A DNA stretch of 64,000 bases from Lysobacter gummosus (GTDB taxonomy: Bacteria; Pseudomonadota; Gammaproteobacteria; Xanthomonadales; Xanthomonadaceae). Shown one piece after another: positions 54,348 through 62,790 of the stretch. Under the pieces are notes generated by a model. The model searched no databases. It was given only the letters and a program-made list of their open reading frames with translations, and was not told the DNA's origin. Every line of letters begins with the position of its first letter. Within the stretch, counting starts at the first letter, position 1. Where the stretch lies: contig NZ_CP011131.1 of NCBI RefSeq assembly GCF_001442805.1, positions 5,704,001 through 5,768,000 on the forward strand, given 5' to 3'. Made by a program: the position numbers and the translations under genes.

Positions 54348-55357
54348 TGCGCGTCTTCGTCGTCCTGATGGATCGCGTTGCGGCCGCCGCGCGCCAGCCA
54401 GGCGAACACCAGCACCCACAACGCCGCGCCGACCGTGTACTTGATCGACGCCGGCACGCTCGCGATCGAGGACCAGAACGCTTCCACGAAGGCGGCGAAC
54501 ACCAGCATCGCGAACACGCCGATACAGATCTTGGCGCCGCGGCGGCCGCCGTGGATCAGCGAATCGACGCGGCGGCGCTGGCCTGGCGCCAGCAGGCTCA
54601 GGCCCATGCGCAGGCCGGCGCCGCCGGCGATGACGATCGCGGTGAGTTCCGGCGCCGAATGCCCGGCGACGAAACGCCAGAACGGATCGCCGTGGCCGAC
54701 CGCCTGCAGATGCCCGGCAACCCCGCCGATGGTGATGCCGTTGAAGATCAGCACGAACACCGTGCCCAAACCGGCCAGCAGGCCGGCGGCGAAGGTCTGG
54801 AAACCGATGCCGACGTTGTTGCCGATGTAGTGCGCGAACATCTGCAGGTCGTCTTCGTCGGTGCGACCCAGGTGGCGCTTGGAGGCCGGGTCGTACATTT
54901 GCTCGTAACTGGCCAGCGATTGCGCGTCGAACAGGCCCGAGGCCAGGTCGGGCTTGATCTGGATGGCGACGAAGATGCTCACCAGCGGAATCACGAACAG
55001 CAGCGCCGCCGTCAGCATGCAGCGCCATTCGGCGCGTACCAGGCGCGGGAAACCGGCCAGCAGGAATTCGATCGCGCGTCGCCAGTGCACCGGCTTGGTC
55101 CGGTACAGCACGCTGTGGCCGCGCTGCATCAGCGACTGCAGGCGGTCGGTGACCACCGCGCTGTAGCCGCGCCGGCGCGCCAGCGCCAGTTGCTGGCACA
55201 GGCGTCGATGGCGCGCGGGCATTTCATCGTCGCCGATGCCGGTCCACGAGCGCCGGTGCCTGCGCGCATCGCGCGCGCTGAGCGAACGCTTCTCCAGCCA
55301 GAATTCGAACTCGCGCCACTCGGCCTGATGACGCTCGACGAAACGCTCCTGCCTCAT
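54344..55357 (-). CDS. stage II sporulation protein M-family membrane protein (SpoIIM-like)
   Basis: A 337-residue protein with a soluble basic N terminus (about 1-105) and five or so helices thereafter. The SpoIIM region has GFQTFAAGLLAGLGTVFVLI, NGITIGGVAGHLQAVGHGD and the HSAPELTAIVIAGGAGLRMG motif. In non-sporulating proteobacteria these proteins belong to the MoxR/DUF58/RDD cluster, where their function is unknown. The start at 55357 overlaps the RDD stop. Confidence 0.87.
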   Translation of the reverse strand: MRQERFVERHQAEWREFEFWLEKRSLSARDARRHRRSWTGIGDDEMPARHRRLCQQLALARRRGYSAVVTDRLQSLMQRGHSVLYRTKPVHWRRAIEFLLAGFPRLVRAEWRCMLTAALLFVIPLVSIFVAIQIKPDLASGLFDAQSLASYEQMYDPASKRHLGRTDEDDLQMFAHYIGNNVGIGFQTFAAGLLAGLGTVFVLIFNGITIGGVAGHLQAVGHGDPFWRFVAGHSAPELTAIVIAGGAGLRMGLSLLAPGQRRRVDSLIHGGRRGAKICIGVFAMLVFAAFVEAFWSSIASVPASIKYTVGAALWVLVFAWLARGGRNAIHQDDEDAQ

Positions 55358-56037
55358 CGTCGCCCCAGCAGCCAGTTGGCGATGCCGTACAGCCGCGTCA
55401 CCGCGGTTTCGCCGCGCGCGTGCACCAGCGGCTCGGCCAGATCGGCGAGCTCGGCCTGGCGCGCCGCGGTCAGGCGCGGGCCGCGTTCGGCGAAGGCGAC
55501 CACGGCGGCTTGTTCGTGCTGCAGCAGCATCTGGTTCGGCGCGATCGCCGGCGCCACCGCGGCCTCATGCAGGATCTGCTGGCGCGGCGCGTGCACCACC
55601 AGGGTACCGGCGACCATGTCGCCGAGGCGACGGCCCCAGGGATCGATCAGGCACGTGGTCAGCCCGACCGCATAGCCGACCGGCAAGGCATCGACCACGC
55701 GCAACAGATTGCGGGTAAACGACGCCATCCAGCCGACCGGCGCGCCGTCGGCGGCGACCACGCGCAGGCCCAGCGCCCATTTGCCGGGCGTGCGGCCCTG
55801 CATCAGCACTTCGAACAGCACCGCGTAGAACCAGCTCAGCACGAAGCTGATCAGCATCAGCAGCGCGTAGCCGGCGCCGCCGAACAGGCCTACGAGCGCC
55901 TGCAGAAACGCGGTGTAGATGGCGCCGCGCGCGGCCAGGTCGATCGCGTACGCCAGCGCCCGCGGCACCGGACCGGCCGCGCGCAGGTGCAGGGCCACCC
56001 CTTCGGGTGTCACCACCTGGCGGTACGTGTCGAGCAT
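55354..56037 (-). CDS. RDD-family membrane protein 1
   Basis: A 227-residue protein. RALAYAIDLAARGAIYTAFL carries the first Arg-Asp of the RDD motif, hydrophobic helices follow, and TPGKWALGLRVVAADGAPVG and DPWGRRLGDMVAGTLVV complete the domain. The C-terminal 80 residues are soluble. The start at 56037 shares one base with the stop of the second RDD gene (TGATG). Such proteins are often encoded at the head of MoxR/DUF58 operons. Confidence 0.87.
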   Translation of the reverse strand: MLDTYRQVVTPEGVALHLRAAGPVPRALAYAIDLAARGAIYTAFLQALVGLFGGAGYALLMLISFVLSWFYAVLFEVLMQGRTPGKWALGLRVVAADGAPVGWMASFTRNLLRVVDALPVGYAVGLTTCLIDPWGRRLGDMVAGTLVVHAPRQQILHEAAVAPAIAPNQMLLQHEQAAVVAFAERGPRLTAARQAELADLAEPLVHARGETAVTRLYGIANWLLGRR

Positions 56038-56555
56038 CAGGCGTTGACGACCTTGGTGTCGGCGAGCAGGTCGTGCAGGCAGCGGCTTTCCTCGCCGAAG
56101 ATCCACAGCACGTTGGCCAGGGCGAACAGGCCGCCGAGGCAGGGCACTTGCTCGATCACCCCGGTGACCACCATGCGCAGGCCCAGGATGCGGCCGAAGC
56201 TGGCCGGCGAGCCGTCGTTGCGCACGATCTTGATATTCATCCAGCGCTTGCCCAGCGTCTGCGAGGTCTGGTACAGCAGCACCAGCTGATAGATCGCCAG
56301 GCCCAGCACGGCCAAGCCGCAAATCACCATGCCGGTGATCTGCAGCGGAGTGAAATCCGGGGTCTCGCCGTTTTGTTGCGGATTCATCGCCACGATCACG
56401 ATCAACGGAATCAGGCAGGCCATCTGCAGGCCCCAGTCGATCAGGCGCGCGACCAGGCGGATGCCGCGATCGGCCCTGACGCTTTGGTCCCACATTTCGG
56501 CGGGCAACGGCGGCGGCGCGCTCGGCGCGGCGTACGGATTCTGCGTTTCTTCCAT
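56037..56555 (-). CDS. RDD-family membrane protein 2
   Basis: A 172-residue protein. A Pro-rich cytosolic N terminus (NPYAAPSAPPPLPAE) precedes the RDD domain: RLVARLIDWGLQMACLIPLI, QTLGKRWMNIKIVRNDGSPA and FGEESRCLHDLLADTKVV. The ATG at 56555 is preferred. This is the first clearly coupled gene of the MoxR operon; 65 bp separates it from the carbonic-anhydrase-like gene upstream on the same strand. Confidence 0.85.
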   Translation of the reverse strand: MEETQNPYAAPSAPPPLPAEMWDQSVRADRGIRLVARLIDWGLQMACLIPLIVIVAMNPQQNGETPDFTPLQITGMVICGLAVLGLAIYQLVLLYQTSQTLGKRWMNIKIVRNDGSPASFGRILGLRMVVTGVIEQVPCLGGLFALANVLWIFGEESRCLHDLLADTKVVNA

Positions 56556-56620
56556 GTCGCGATGACTCCCTGAGTCCTGCTTTCCCCTGCCGCGACTGTA
56601 AACGCGGCCGCCGGGCCTGA

Positions 56621-57163
56621 CTAGCCCGACAACATGCCCAGGTAGCGGTCCTTGAGGCGGACATAGTGCTGCGCGCTGTATTGCAGTTGCTCGATCTCGC
56701 GCTCGCTGAGGCGGCGCGCCAGCCGGGCCGGATTGCCGACCCACAGCTCGCCCTCGCCGACCACCTTGCCCGGCGCGATCACCGCGCCGGCGCCGACGAA
56801 GCCGAAGCGCATGATCCGGGCGCCGTCGAGAATCTTCGCGCCCATGCCGATCAGGGCGAACTCATCCACGGTGCAGGCGTGGATGATGGCGCCGTGGCCG
56901 ACGGTCACGTCGTTGGCGATCACCGTCGGCAGCCCGCCGGGGCGAGTGAATGGGCCTTCGTGGGTGACGTGGACGATGCTGCCGTCCTGGATGTTGGTGC
57001 GCGCGCCGATGGCGATCGAGTTGACGTCGCCGCGGACCACGCAGCCGGGCCAGATCGAGACGTCGTCGGCCAGGGTGACCGCACCGATGATGGTGGCGGC
57101 GGGATCGACGTAAACGCGTTCGCCGAGGGTGGGAAAACTGTCGAGATAGGGGCGCAGGCTCAT
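56621..57163 (-). CDS. gamma-carbonic-anhydrase-like hexapeptide-repeat protein (YrdA type)
   Basis: A 180-residue left-handed beta-helix protein. Repeats include DVSIWPGCVVRGDV and RTNIQDGSIVHVTHEG. Candidate metal ligands are His65, His90 and His95 (VTVGHGAIIHAC), as in YrdA/CaiE relatives; the acidic catalytic loop of true Cam is absent. It ends EQLQYSAQHYVRLKDRYL. Activity is uncertain, since many YrdA proteins show none. It may be the first gene of the MoxR operon transcript or independent. Confidence 0.88.
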   Translation of the reverse strand: MSLRPYLDSFPTLGERVYVDPAATIIGAVTLADDVSIWPGCVVRGDVNSIAIGARTNIQDGSIVHVTHEGPFTRPGGLPTVIANDVTVGHGAIIHACTVDEFALIGMGAKILDGARIMRFGFVGAGAVIAPGKVVGEGELWVGNPARLARRLSEREIEQLQYSAQHYVRLKDRYLGMLSG

Positions 57164-57285
57164 GCGGGCATTGTAAGCGGTGCGCGCGGCGAACAGCCGC
57201 GGCGGCGCGGTTTGGGCTCAGCCGGCAAGGCGGCGGATGGATCGCGGCGCGGCGGTCGAACGGCCTGCGCCCACGGCCCGGCTGC

Positions 57286-58641
57286 TCAGCCGTCCAGGCA
57301 GCGCCGCGCGGCATCGCGCACGCGCGGGTCCGGGTCGGCCAGGGCGGCCTCGGCCGCCGCGTGCCAGGGCCGCGCATCGGACTTCCAGTCGCCCAGCCCC
57401 AGGACCGAAAACCAGCGCACCTCGGGATCTTCGTCCCGGCCGATGCGCTCGGCCAGCGCCGGCAGGATGCGCTCGCCGGCGCGCGCGCCGAGGCCGCGCT
57501 CGCTCAGCACGATCGCCGCATGCCGGCGCACGAACGGGAAGCCCGAACGCAGTCCGCGCAGCGCTTCGTCGATGTCCTGCGCGCGCAGGCTGCCGTATCC
57601 GCTGCCGGGCTTGAGGATCTCCAGCGCCTGCGCCGCGGTTCGCGCCGGCCCGGCGAGCAGGCGCTCCAGCACCGCGTAATCGAGCCGGCAGCGGCTGCCG
57701 TCGCGCGAATGCCGGTACGGCGCGCACAGGCCTTCGAGCGCCGGAGTGCCGGCGCCGCGTTCGAGTTGGGCGAACAACCAGTCGTTGTCGCCCAGCAGCG
57801 CCAGCGAACGCGCCGCCCAGGCGCGCGCGGAGGCTTCGCCGCGTTCGCCCGCCTGCCGCCGCAAGGCTTCGACGACCTCCGTCGTGGCCTCGCCGATGCG
57901 CCCGAGCAGCATCGCCGCGCGCCAGTCGCGCGCGTCCGCGCGCAAGCGCGCCAGCAACGCCGGCACCGCCGCGGCGCCGATCGCGCACAAGCGCTCGTCG
58001 ATTTCTTGCCAGCCCAGCAGGCTGTCGTGGCGTTGCGCCAGTTCGAGCAGGGCCTCGGCGCGCGCCGACGGCGCCAGCGCGTCGAGGCGCGCGCGTTCTC
58101 GCTCGATCGCCAGTTGTCCGGGAAACAAGCGCGCGAAGACCGGCTCATCCAGGCATTGACGCAGCAAGGTTTCGACGTGCTCTTCGTCGTGCACGAACAC
58201 GACCAACAGCGGCGCCCGCATCGGCAGCGCGGCGAGCGCCTCGGCGATCCTGCGGCAAGCCGCGACCAGCACCTGCAACCAGCGCCGTTCGCTGTCCAGC
58301 CACTGCTCGCGGCTGGCGTCGCGGGCGTGGCGATCGAGCCGCGCGGCCCACTCGCACAGGGCCGGGCCGGCGAAGTCGAGATCCGGCCACTGCCAGTCCG
58401 GCGGATTCCAGGCCTCGCTGTGGAATTCGCACGGCGGATCGCTCATCGGCGTATCGCGGCCGAGCGCCTGCAGGCTGTTGGCGGCCAGCGACGGCAGATA
58501 GATCGGCCCGTCGAGTTCGCGGTACGCGCCGTACAGCGCGGCCACGTAGAAGGCTTGCTCGGGATGGCGCGCGAACAATGCGCGCAGCGCCGCCGTCGCA
58601 TCGGCGACGAAGCAGTCTTCGACGGCGTTCCAATCGATCAA
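57286..58641 (-). CDS. DUF4303 / HEAT-repeat protein
   Basis: A 451-residue soluble protein. Residues about 1-190 match DUF4303 (CFVADATAALRALFARHPEQ, AFYVAALYGAYRE), and the rest is a HEAT-like solenoid (VPALLARLRADARDWRAAML, LPALAERIGRDEDPEVRWFS). No ATG lies close to the conserved start; TTG 58641 follows GGGAG at good spacing and is preferred, with the frame open to an unsupported ATG at 58839. HEAT repeats suggest a scaffold or binding role. Function not known. Confidence 0.72.
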   Translation of the reverse strand: MIDWNAVEDCFVADATAALRALFARHPEQAFYVAALYGAYRELDGPIYLPSLAANSLQALGRDTPMSDPPCEFHSEAWNPPDWQWPDLDFAGPALCEWAARLDRHARDASREQWLDSERRWLQVLVAACRRIAEALAALPMRAPLLVVFVHDEEHVETLLRQCLDEPVFARLFPGQLAIERERARLDALAPSARAEALLELAQRHDSLLGWQEIDERLCAIGAAAVPALLARLRADARDWRAAMLLGRIGEATTEVVEALRRQAGERGEASARAWAARSLALLGDNDWLFAQLERGAGTPALEGLCAPYRHSRDGSRCRLDYAVLERLLAGPARTAAQALEILKPGSGYGSLRAQDIDEALRGLRSGFPFVRRHAAIVLSERGLGARAGERILPALAERIGRDEDPEVRWFSVLGLGDWKSDARPWHAAAEAALADPDPRVRDAARRCLDG

Positions 58642-58874
58642 CGGCGGCTCCCGCGTCCGGCTGTGGCGCGCAGCCTGCCCGAGCGGCGGGCGGTTCGGCC
58701 AGTGGCCGCTGTCATCGTCCGCCCATGCACGGCGCGAACGGCGCAGGCGGCAACGCGGATCCGCGATCGACTCGCGCCCGCGCCGCACAACGGCCGCCGC
58801 CGCCCCCTTGCTTGTCCTCTCGCGCCCCGTCGCCGGCACACTTCCGCGCCGCCGGGACGACTACACTGCTGCGT

Positions 58875-60302
58875 ATGGACATACTCGCCGACACCCCGAT
58901 CGCCGACCTTGCCGCCACCCGCGAGCGCCTGCGCGCCGCCTGGCAGGCGCGCAAGCCCGACTACACTCAGCGCCGTGCCGATCTGATCCGCCTGCGCGAT
59001 GTGTTCCGCGAGCGCGGCCCGGAAATGGACGCGGCCATCCGCGGCGACTTCGGCCATCGCTCCAGTCACGAGAACCTGCTGTCCGAAGTCATGATCACCC
59101 AGGCCGAGATCGACCACGCGCTCGCCCGCCTGCGCCGCTGGATGCGCCCGCGCGGCGCTTCGGTCGGCTGGCGCTTCTGGCCGGCGCGCGCGGAGATCCG
59201 GCCCGAGCCGGTCGGCGTGGTCGGCATCCTGTCGCCGTGGAATTACCCGGTGAACCTGGCCCTGGTGCCGCTGGTGTCGGCGATCGCCGCCGGCAATCAC
59301 GTCTATCTCAAGCCGTCCGAACACACCCCGCGCGTCGCCCGGTTCCTGCGCGAATTGCTGGCCGAAGTGTTTCCGGAAGACCGCGTGGCCGTGGCGATCG
59401 GCGGGCCCGAGGTCGGCGCGGCATTTTCCGCGCTGCCATTCGACCATCTGCTGTTCACCGGCTCGACCGCGGTCGGGCGTAAGGTCATGGCCGCGGCCGC
59501 GCCCAACCTCACCCCGGTGACGCTGGAACTGGGCGGCAAGGCGCCGGCGCTGATCTGCGCCGACTATCCGATCGAACAGGCCGCCGCGCGCATCGCCAGC
59601 GGCAAGTGGTTCAACGCCGGACAGACCTGCATCGGCGTGGACTACGTGCTGGTCGATGCGGCGCGCCGCGACGAACTGGTCGCGGCGCTGTTGCGGCAGT
59701 TGCAGCAGCGCTACGGCGATCTGGTGGAGCCGCGCGACTACACCCGCATCATCAACGCCAGCCAGTACGCGCGGTTGTCGAGTTACCTCGACGATGCGCG
59801 CACGCGCGGCCTGCGCATCGAAGAACCGTTCGCCGACTCCGCCCCGCGCGAGCAGCGCGAAGCCGAACGCATCTTCCCGCCGGCGCTGGTGATCGAACCG
59901 GGCATGGACGCGCTGGTGATGCAGCACGAAATCTTCGGGCCGATCCTGCCGATCCTGAGCTACCGCACGCTCGATGAAGCCATCGCCCGCATCAACGCGC
60001 TCGATCGTCCGCTGGCGCTGTATCCGTTCGGCCACGACTCGGCGCAGATCGAAAAGATCCTGACCCAGACCCTGTCCGGCGGCGTCACCGTCAACGACAC
60101 CTTGCTGCATTTCGGCGCCCACGACCTGCCCTTCGGCGGCATCGGCCCCAGCGGCATCGGCGCCATCCACGGCCGCAACGGCTTCGATACTTTCAGCAAG
60201 CTGCTGCCGGTGTTCTATCAGCGCTCCAAGGCCGGCAGCGACATGATCAAGCCGCCGTACCGCGGCAGGATCGACGCGATGATCCGCTGGCTGGCGAAGT
60301 GA
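58875..60302 (+). CDS. coniferyl-aldehyde-type dehydrogenase
   Basis: A 475-residue aldehyde dehydrogenase of the coniferyl aldehyde dehydrogenase branch. The oxyanion Asn123 is in SPWNYPV, Lys146 in KPSEH, the NAD motif in FTGSTAVG, the general base Glu218 in ELGGKAP and the nucleophile Cys252 in GQTCIG. The C-terminal PYRGRID segment is typical of this branch. It oxidises an aromatic or long-chain aldehyde to the acid with NAD(P)+. It stands alone, with no lignin or aromatic-degradation genes nearby, so the physiological substrate is open. Confidence 0.9.
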   Translation: MDILADTPIADLAATRERLRAAWQARKPDYTQRRADLIRLRDVFRERGPEMDAAIRGDFGHRSSHENLLSEVMITQAEIDHALARLRRWMRPRGASVGWRFWPARAEIRPEPVGVVGILSPWNYPVNLALVPLVSAIAAGNHVYLKPSEHTPRVARFLRELLAEVFPEDRVAVAIGGPEVGAAFSALPFDHLLFTGSTAVGRKVMAAAAPNLTPVTLELGGKAPALICADYPIEQAAARIASGKWFNAGQTCIGVDYVLVDAARRDELVAALLRQLQQRYGDLVEPRDYTRIINASQYARLSSYLDDARTRGLRIEEPFADSAPREQREAERIFPPALVIEPGMDALVMQHEIFGPILPILSYRTLDEAIARINALDRPLALYPFGHDSAQIEKILTQTLSGGVTVNDTLLHFGAHDLPFGGIGPSGIGAIHGRNGFDTFSKLLPVFYQRSKAGSDMIKPPYRGRIDAMIRWLAK

Positions 60303-60375
60303 GCGGCGGCGGATAAGATGCCGCGCCGGGCCGATGCAGCGTTCGATCCGGACTTACTCATCAGCGAAGGCCTCG

Positions 60376-61035
60376 ATGAACTTCCCAGCCAGCCTTGTCG
60401 CGGCCACCTGCCCTGCCGTGCTCGCCGCTTCGCTCGCGGCCGGCGCGGCCGAACGCGTCCGGGTTCCGTCCGATATCGAGCTCAGGCATGGCGCGAACGA
60501 AGTCGTGGCGAAAGTGGACGAGTGCCGCATCCGCCTGAAGATCGATGGCGGCGACTATTTCTGGACCTCACCTTCGTCCGCCGACGCGGTGTTCTACCGG
60601 CCGGACGGAAAATTCACCCGCGCGCACGCGCCGTATCTGCAGAAGCCGGATGTGGAGACGTACTCCGGCGTGTACTGGGACTACATAAAACCCAGGCCGC
60701 ACGATGAGCCCTGGTTCGGCCTGCGCTGCACGGCCAGCACCGCCGAGCCGTCCACCTATGTCGACGCCAACTGCCCGGCGCGGAAGCAAGGCGGCGCCTG
60801 GATCCTGACCGAGGCGGCGGCGCGGTTGCCCAAGGCCGCGATCGAGCCGATCGAAGGCAAGGGCTGGGATGGGTTCGTGGTGTCGTTCGAATCCAAAACC
60901 CCGGGCCTGCGCTCGCTGACCTTCTGCGCCGTGGGCGCGAACACGCTGATGGGGCAGGCGAACTACCCCAGCGGGCGGAAACAAGGCCTGGAGTCGATCA
61001 AGCAGGTGCTGCGGACGGTCGAATTCGTCGATTGA
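60376..61035 (+). CDS. secreted protein of unknown function (219 aa)
   Basis: The ATG at 60376 (MNFPASLVAATCPAVLAASL) gives a signal peptide ending GAAE; a frame open to 60334 is possible. The mature part has four or more Cys (DECRIRLK, LRCTAS, DANCPARK and LTFCAVG) that may form two disulfides, and an aromatic-rich core (VYWDYIKPRPHDEPWFG). No family recognised. It lies 73 bp after the dehydrogenase on the same strand and 69 bp before xthA, so it may be separately transcribed. Confidence 0.68.
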   Translation: MNFPASLVAATCPAVLAASLAAGAAERVRVPSDIELRHGANEVVAKVDECRIRLKIDGGDYFWTSPSSADAVFYRPDGKFTRAHAPYLQKPDVETYSGVYWDYIKPRPHDEPWFGLRCTASTAEPSTYVDANCPARKQGGAWILTEAAARLPKAAIEPIEGKGWDGFVVSFESKTPGLRSLTFCAVGANTLMGQANYPSGRKQGLESIKQVLRTVEFVD

Positions 61036-61104
61036 ACCCGAAGCCGGCACTGCGGCCGCCTTGCGTGTGCCGACATCGCGCCGCCCTGCGGCTACACTTC
61101 GCCC

Positions 61105-61875
61105 ATGAAAATCGTCAGCTGGAACGTCAACTCCCTCAACGTGCGCCTGCCGCATCTGGAACAGTGGCTGGCCGGGTTCGCGCCCGACGTGGTCGCGCTG
61201 CAGGAAACCAAGCTCGAAGACGGCCGCTTCCCGGACACCGCGCTGATCGGCGCCGGCTACCGCAGCGTGTTCGCCGGGCAGAAGACCTACAACGGCGTGG
61301 CGATCCTCTCGCGCGAGAGCGCGCAGGACGTGCAAGTCGGCATCCCCGGGTTCGAGGACGAGCAAAAGCGCGTGATCGCCGCGACCGTGGGCGGCGTGCG
61401 CATCGTCAATCTCTACGTGGTCAACGGCCAGGACGTGGGCACGGACAAGTACGCCTACAAACTGCGCTGGCTCGATGCGGTGCATGCCTGGGTCGCGCAG
61501 GAAATCCAGCAGCATCCGGACCTGATCGTGCTCGGCGATTTCAACATCGCCCCGGAAGCGCGCGACACCCACGACCCGGCGGTGTGGAACGAGAACCATA
61601 TCCTCACCTCCACCGCCGAGCGCGACGCGTTGCAGCGCCTGCTCGCGCTGGGCCTGCACGACGCCTATCGCCTGCACAACCAGGAAGACGGCCAGTTTTC
61701 GTGGTGGGATTACCGCCAGGCCGGCTTCCGCCGCAACCTAGGCCTGCGCATCGACCTGACCCTGATCTCCGAATCGCTGCGCGCGCGTTGCGTGGCCGCC
61801 GGCATCGATCGCGAACCGCGCACCTGGGATCGGCCGAGCGATCATGCGCCGGCGTGGGTGGAGTTGGCGGGCTGA
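61105..61875 (+). CDS. xthA: exodeoxyribonuclease III
   Basis: A 256-residue AP endonuclease/3'-exonuclease of the exonuclease III family, acting in base-excision repair. The catalytic set is visible: Asn7 in WNVNS, Glu34 in LQETK, Asp145/Asn147 in GDFNIAP, and Asp246/His247 in RPSDHAP. The spacing matches E. coli XthA. Downstream is a GGGAATC repeat array. No operon partner. Confidence 0.95.
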   Translation: MKIVSWNVNSLNVRLPHLEQWLAGFAPDVVALQETKLEDGRFPDTALIGAGYRSVFAGQKTYNGVAILSRESAQDVQVGIPGFEDEQKRVIAATVGGVRIVNLYVVNGQDVGTDKYAYKLRWLDAVHAWVAQEIQQHPDLIVLGDFNIAPEARDTHDPAVWNENHILTSTAERDALQRLLALGLHDAYRLHNQEDGQFSWWDYRQAGFRRNLGLRIDLTLISESLRARCVAAGIDREPRTWDRPSDHAPAWVELAG

Positions 61876-61881
61876 TTGTTC

Positions 61882-61944
61882 GGGAATCGGGAATCGGGAA
61901 TCGGGAATCGGGAATCGGGAATCGGGAATCGGGAATCGGGAATC
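61882..61944. repeat. GGGAATC tandem repeat, 9 units
   Basis: Nine exact copies of the heptamer GGGAATC begin six bases after the xthA stop. The same unit occurs five times at 15179-15213, again just past a stop codon. Confidence 0.96.
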
Positions 61945-61972
61945 GTAAGATTCTGCGAAAGCAGCGAGGTCT

Positions 61973-62060
61973 TTTGTGGGAGGGGCTTCAGCCCCGATGC
62001 CTTTCGATCAGCCGCTGCGATCGGAACGGAAAGCATCGGGACTGAAGCCCCTCCTACAAA
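61973..62060. repeat. intergenic inverted repeat
   Basis: Arms 61973-62004 (GGGAGGGGCTTCAGCCCCG core) and 62029-62060 (CGGGACTGAAGCCCCTCC core) are near-complementary and flank about 24 bp. GGCTTCAGCC is itself palindromic. It is an interspersed intergenic element, not coding. Confidence 0.85.
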
Positions 62061-62092
62061 AACTCGCCGGTAAAATCCGATCCCTCTCACGA

Positions 62093-62120
62093 CGAAGGCC
62101 CGGCTTGCGCCGGGCCTTCG
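62093..62120. terminator. bidirectional hairpin terminator
   Basis: Perfect 11-bp arms CGAAGGCCCGG / CCGGGCCTTCG around CTTGCG, followed by CTTTAT. It lies between xthA (plus) and the convergent YeaQ-like gene (minus). Confidence 0.8.
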
Positions 62121-62157
62121 CTTTATCGCGTATCGATGTCGGGCCGCTAAGCCGCGA

Positions 62158-62439
62158 TCAGCGCACCCGTCCGCGACGGAACAGATTCACGATCGCCAGC
62201 AGCACCACCGCACCGACCAGCGACAGCAGCAATCCGGACAGATTGAACGCGCCGCTGTTGATGGTGCCGCCGCCGATGCCGGCCACGCCGCCGAGCCAGC
62301 CGCCGAGGAACGAACCGACGATGCCGACGATGATGTTGAGGAAGATGCCCTGCTGCCCATCGGTCTTCATGATCATGCTGGCGATCCAGCCGATGACGCC
62401 GCCTACGACAAGCCAGATGATTAAGCCGGTAATGCTCAT
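62158..62439 (-). CDS. GlsB/YeaQ/YmgE-family small membrane protein
   Basis: A 93-residue protein with three hydrophobic Gly-rich helices: ITGLIIWLVVGGVIGWIAS, NIIVGIVGSFLGGWLGG and SGLLLSLVGAVVLLAIVNLF. The pattern WLVxGxxxGWIASxI and NIIVGIVGSFLGG is diagnostic of the family (Pfam transglycosylase-associated). ATG 62439 follows AGGAGAACGC. Members are often stress-induced; the mechanism is unknown. Confidence 0.9.
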   Translation of the reverse strand: MSITGLIIWLVVGGVIGWIASMIMKTDGQQGIFLNIIVGIVGSFLGGWLGGVAGIGGGTINSGAFNLSGLLLSLVGAVVLLAIVNLFRRGRVR

Positions 62440-62790
62440 GCGCGTTCTCCTGACGATTCCTGATGAATGCATACAGCGATCGTGTGCCTGAGCGCACTAT
62501 CGATCGCTGCCCCCTGAACGGGCGACACAGGCAGTCTGGAGCGTGCTACGTGATGGCAACGTCGAAGTTCGCATCAGCGATCCGTGAAGAAACGCACGGC
62601 TTTTCATGCAGATGAACGAGCCGTGACGCGGCGGGTTTCGACGTCGTTGCAGTAATGAAAAACCCGGCCGCGCTTCACTTCTGCATCATGGCGATAGCCG
62701 CGCGCGGCGCGGCGATGCGCGCGAAAACGATCGTCGATGCCGCGCGATGAAGGCCGCGACGCGGATGAATCGTTCACCCGCGCAACCGCC
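62440..62790. other. non-coding region between YeaQ-like gene and AMP-ligase
   Basis: About 350 bp with no credible gene. A weak stem-loop (CACGGCT / AGCCGTG, 62595-62625) is present, and the YeaQ-like promoter should lie near 62450-62550. No other structure was identified. Confidence 0.5.

Noticed and set aside
61882..61944. Possible CRISPR array
   Set aside because: Units are 7 bp with no spacers, so this is a simple tandem repeat. The autotransporter repeats were rejected as CRISPR for the same reason: they are coding and have no spacers.
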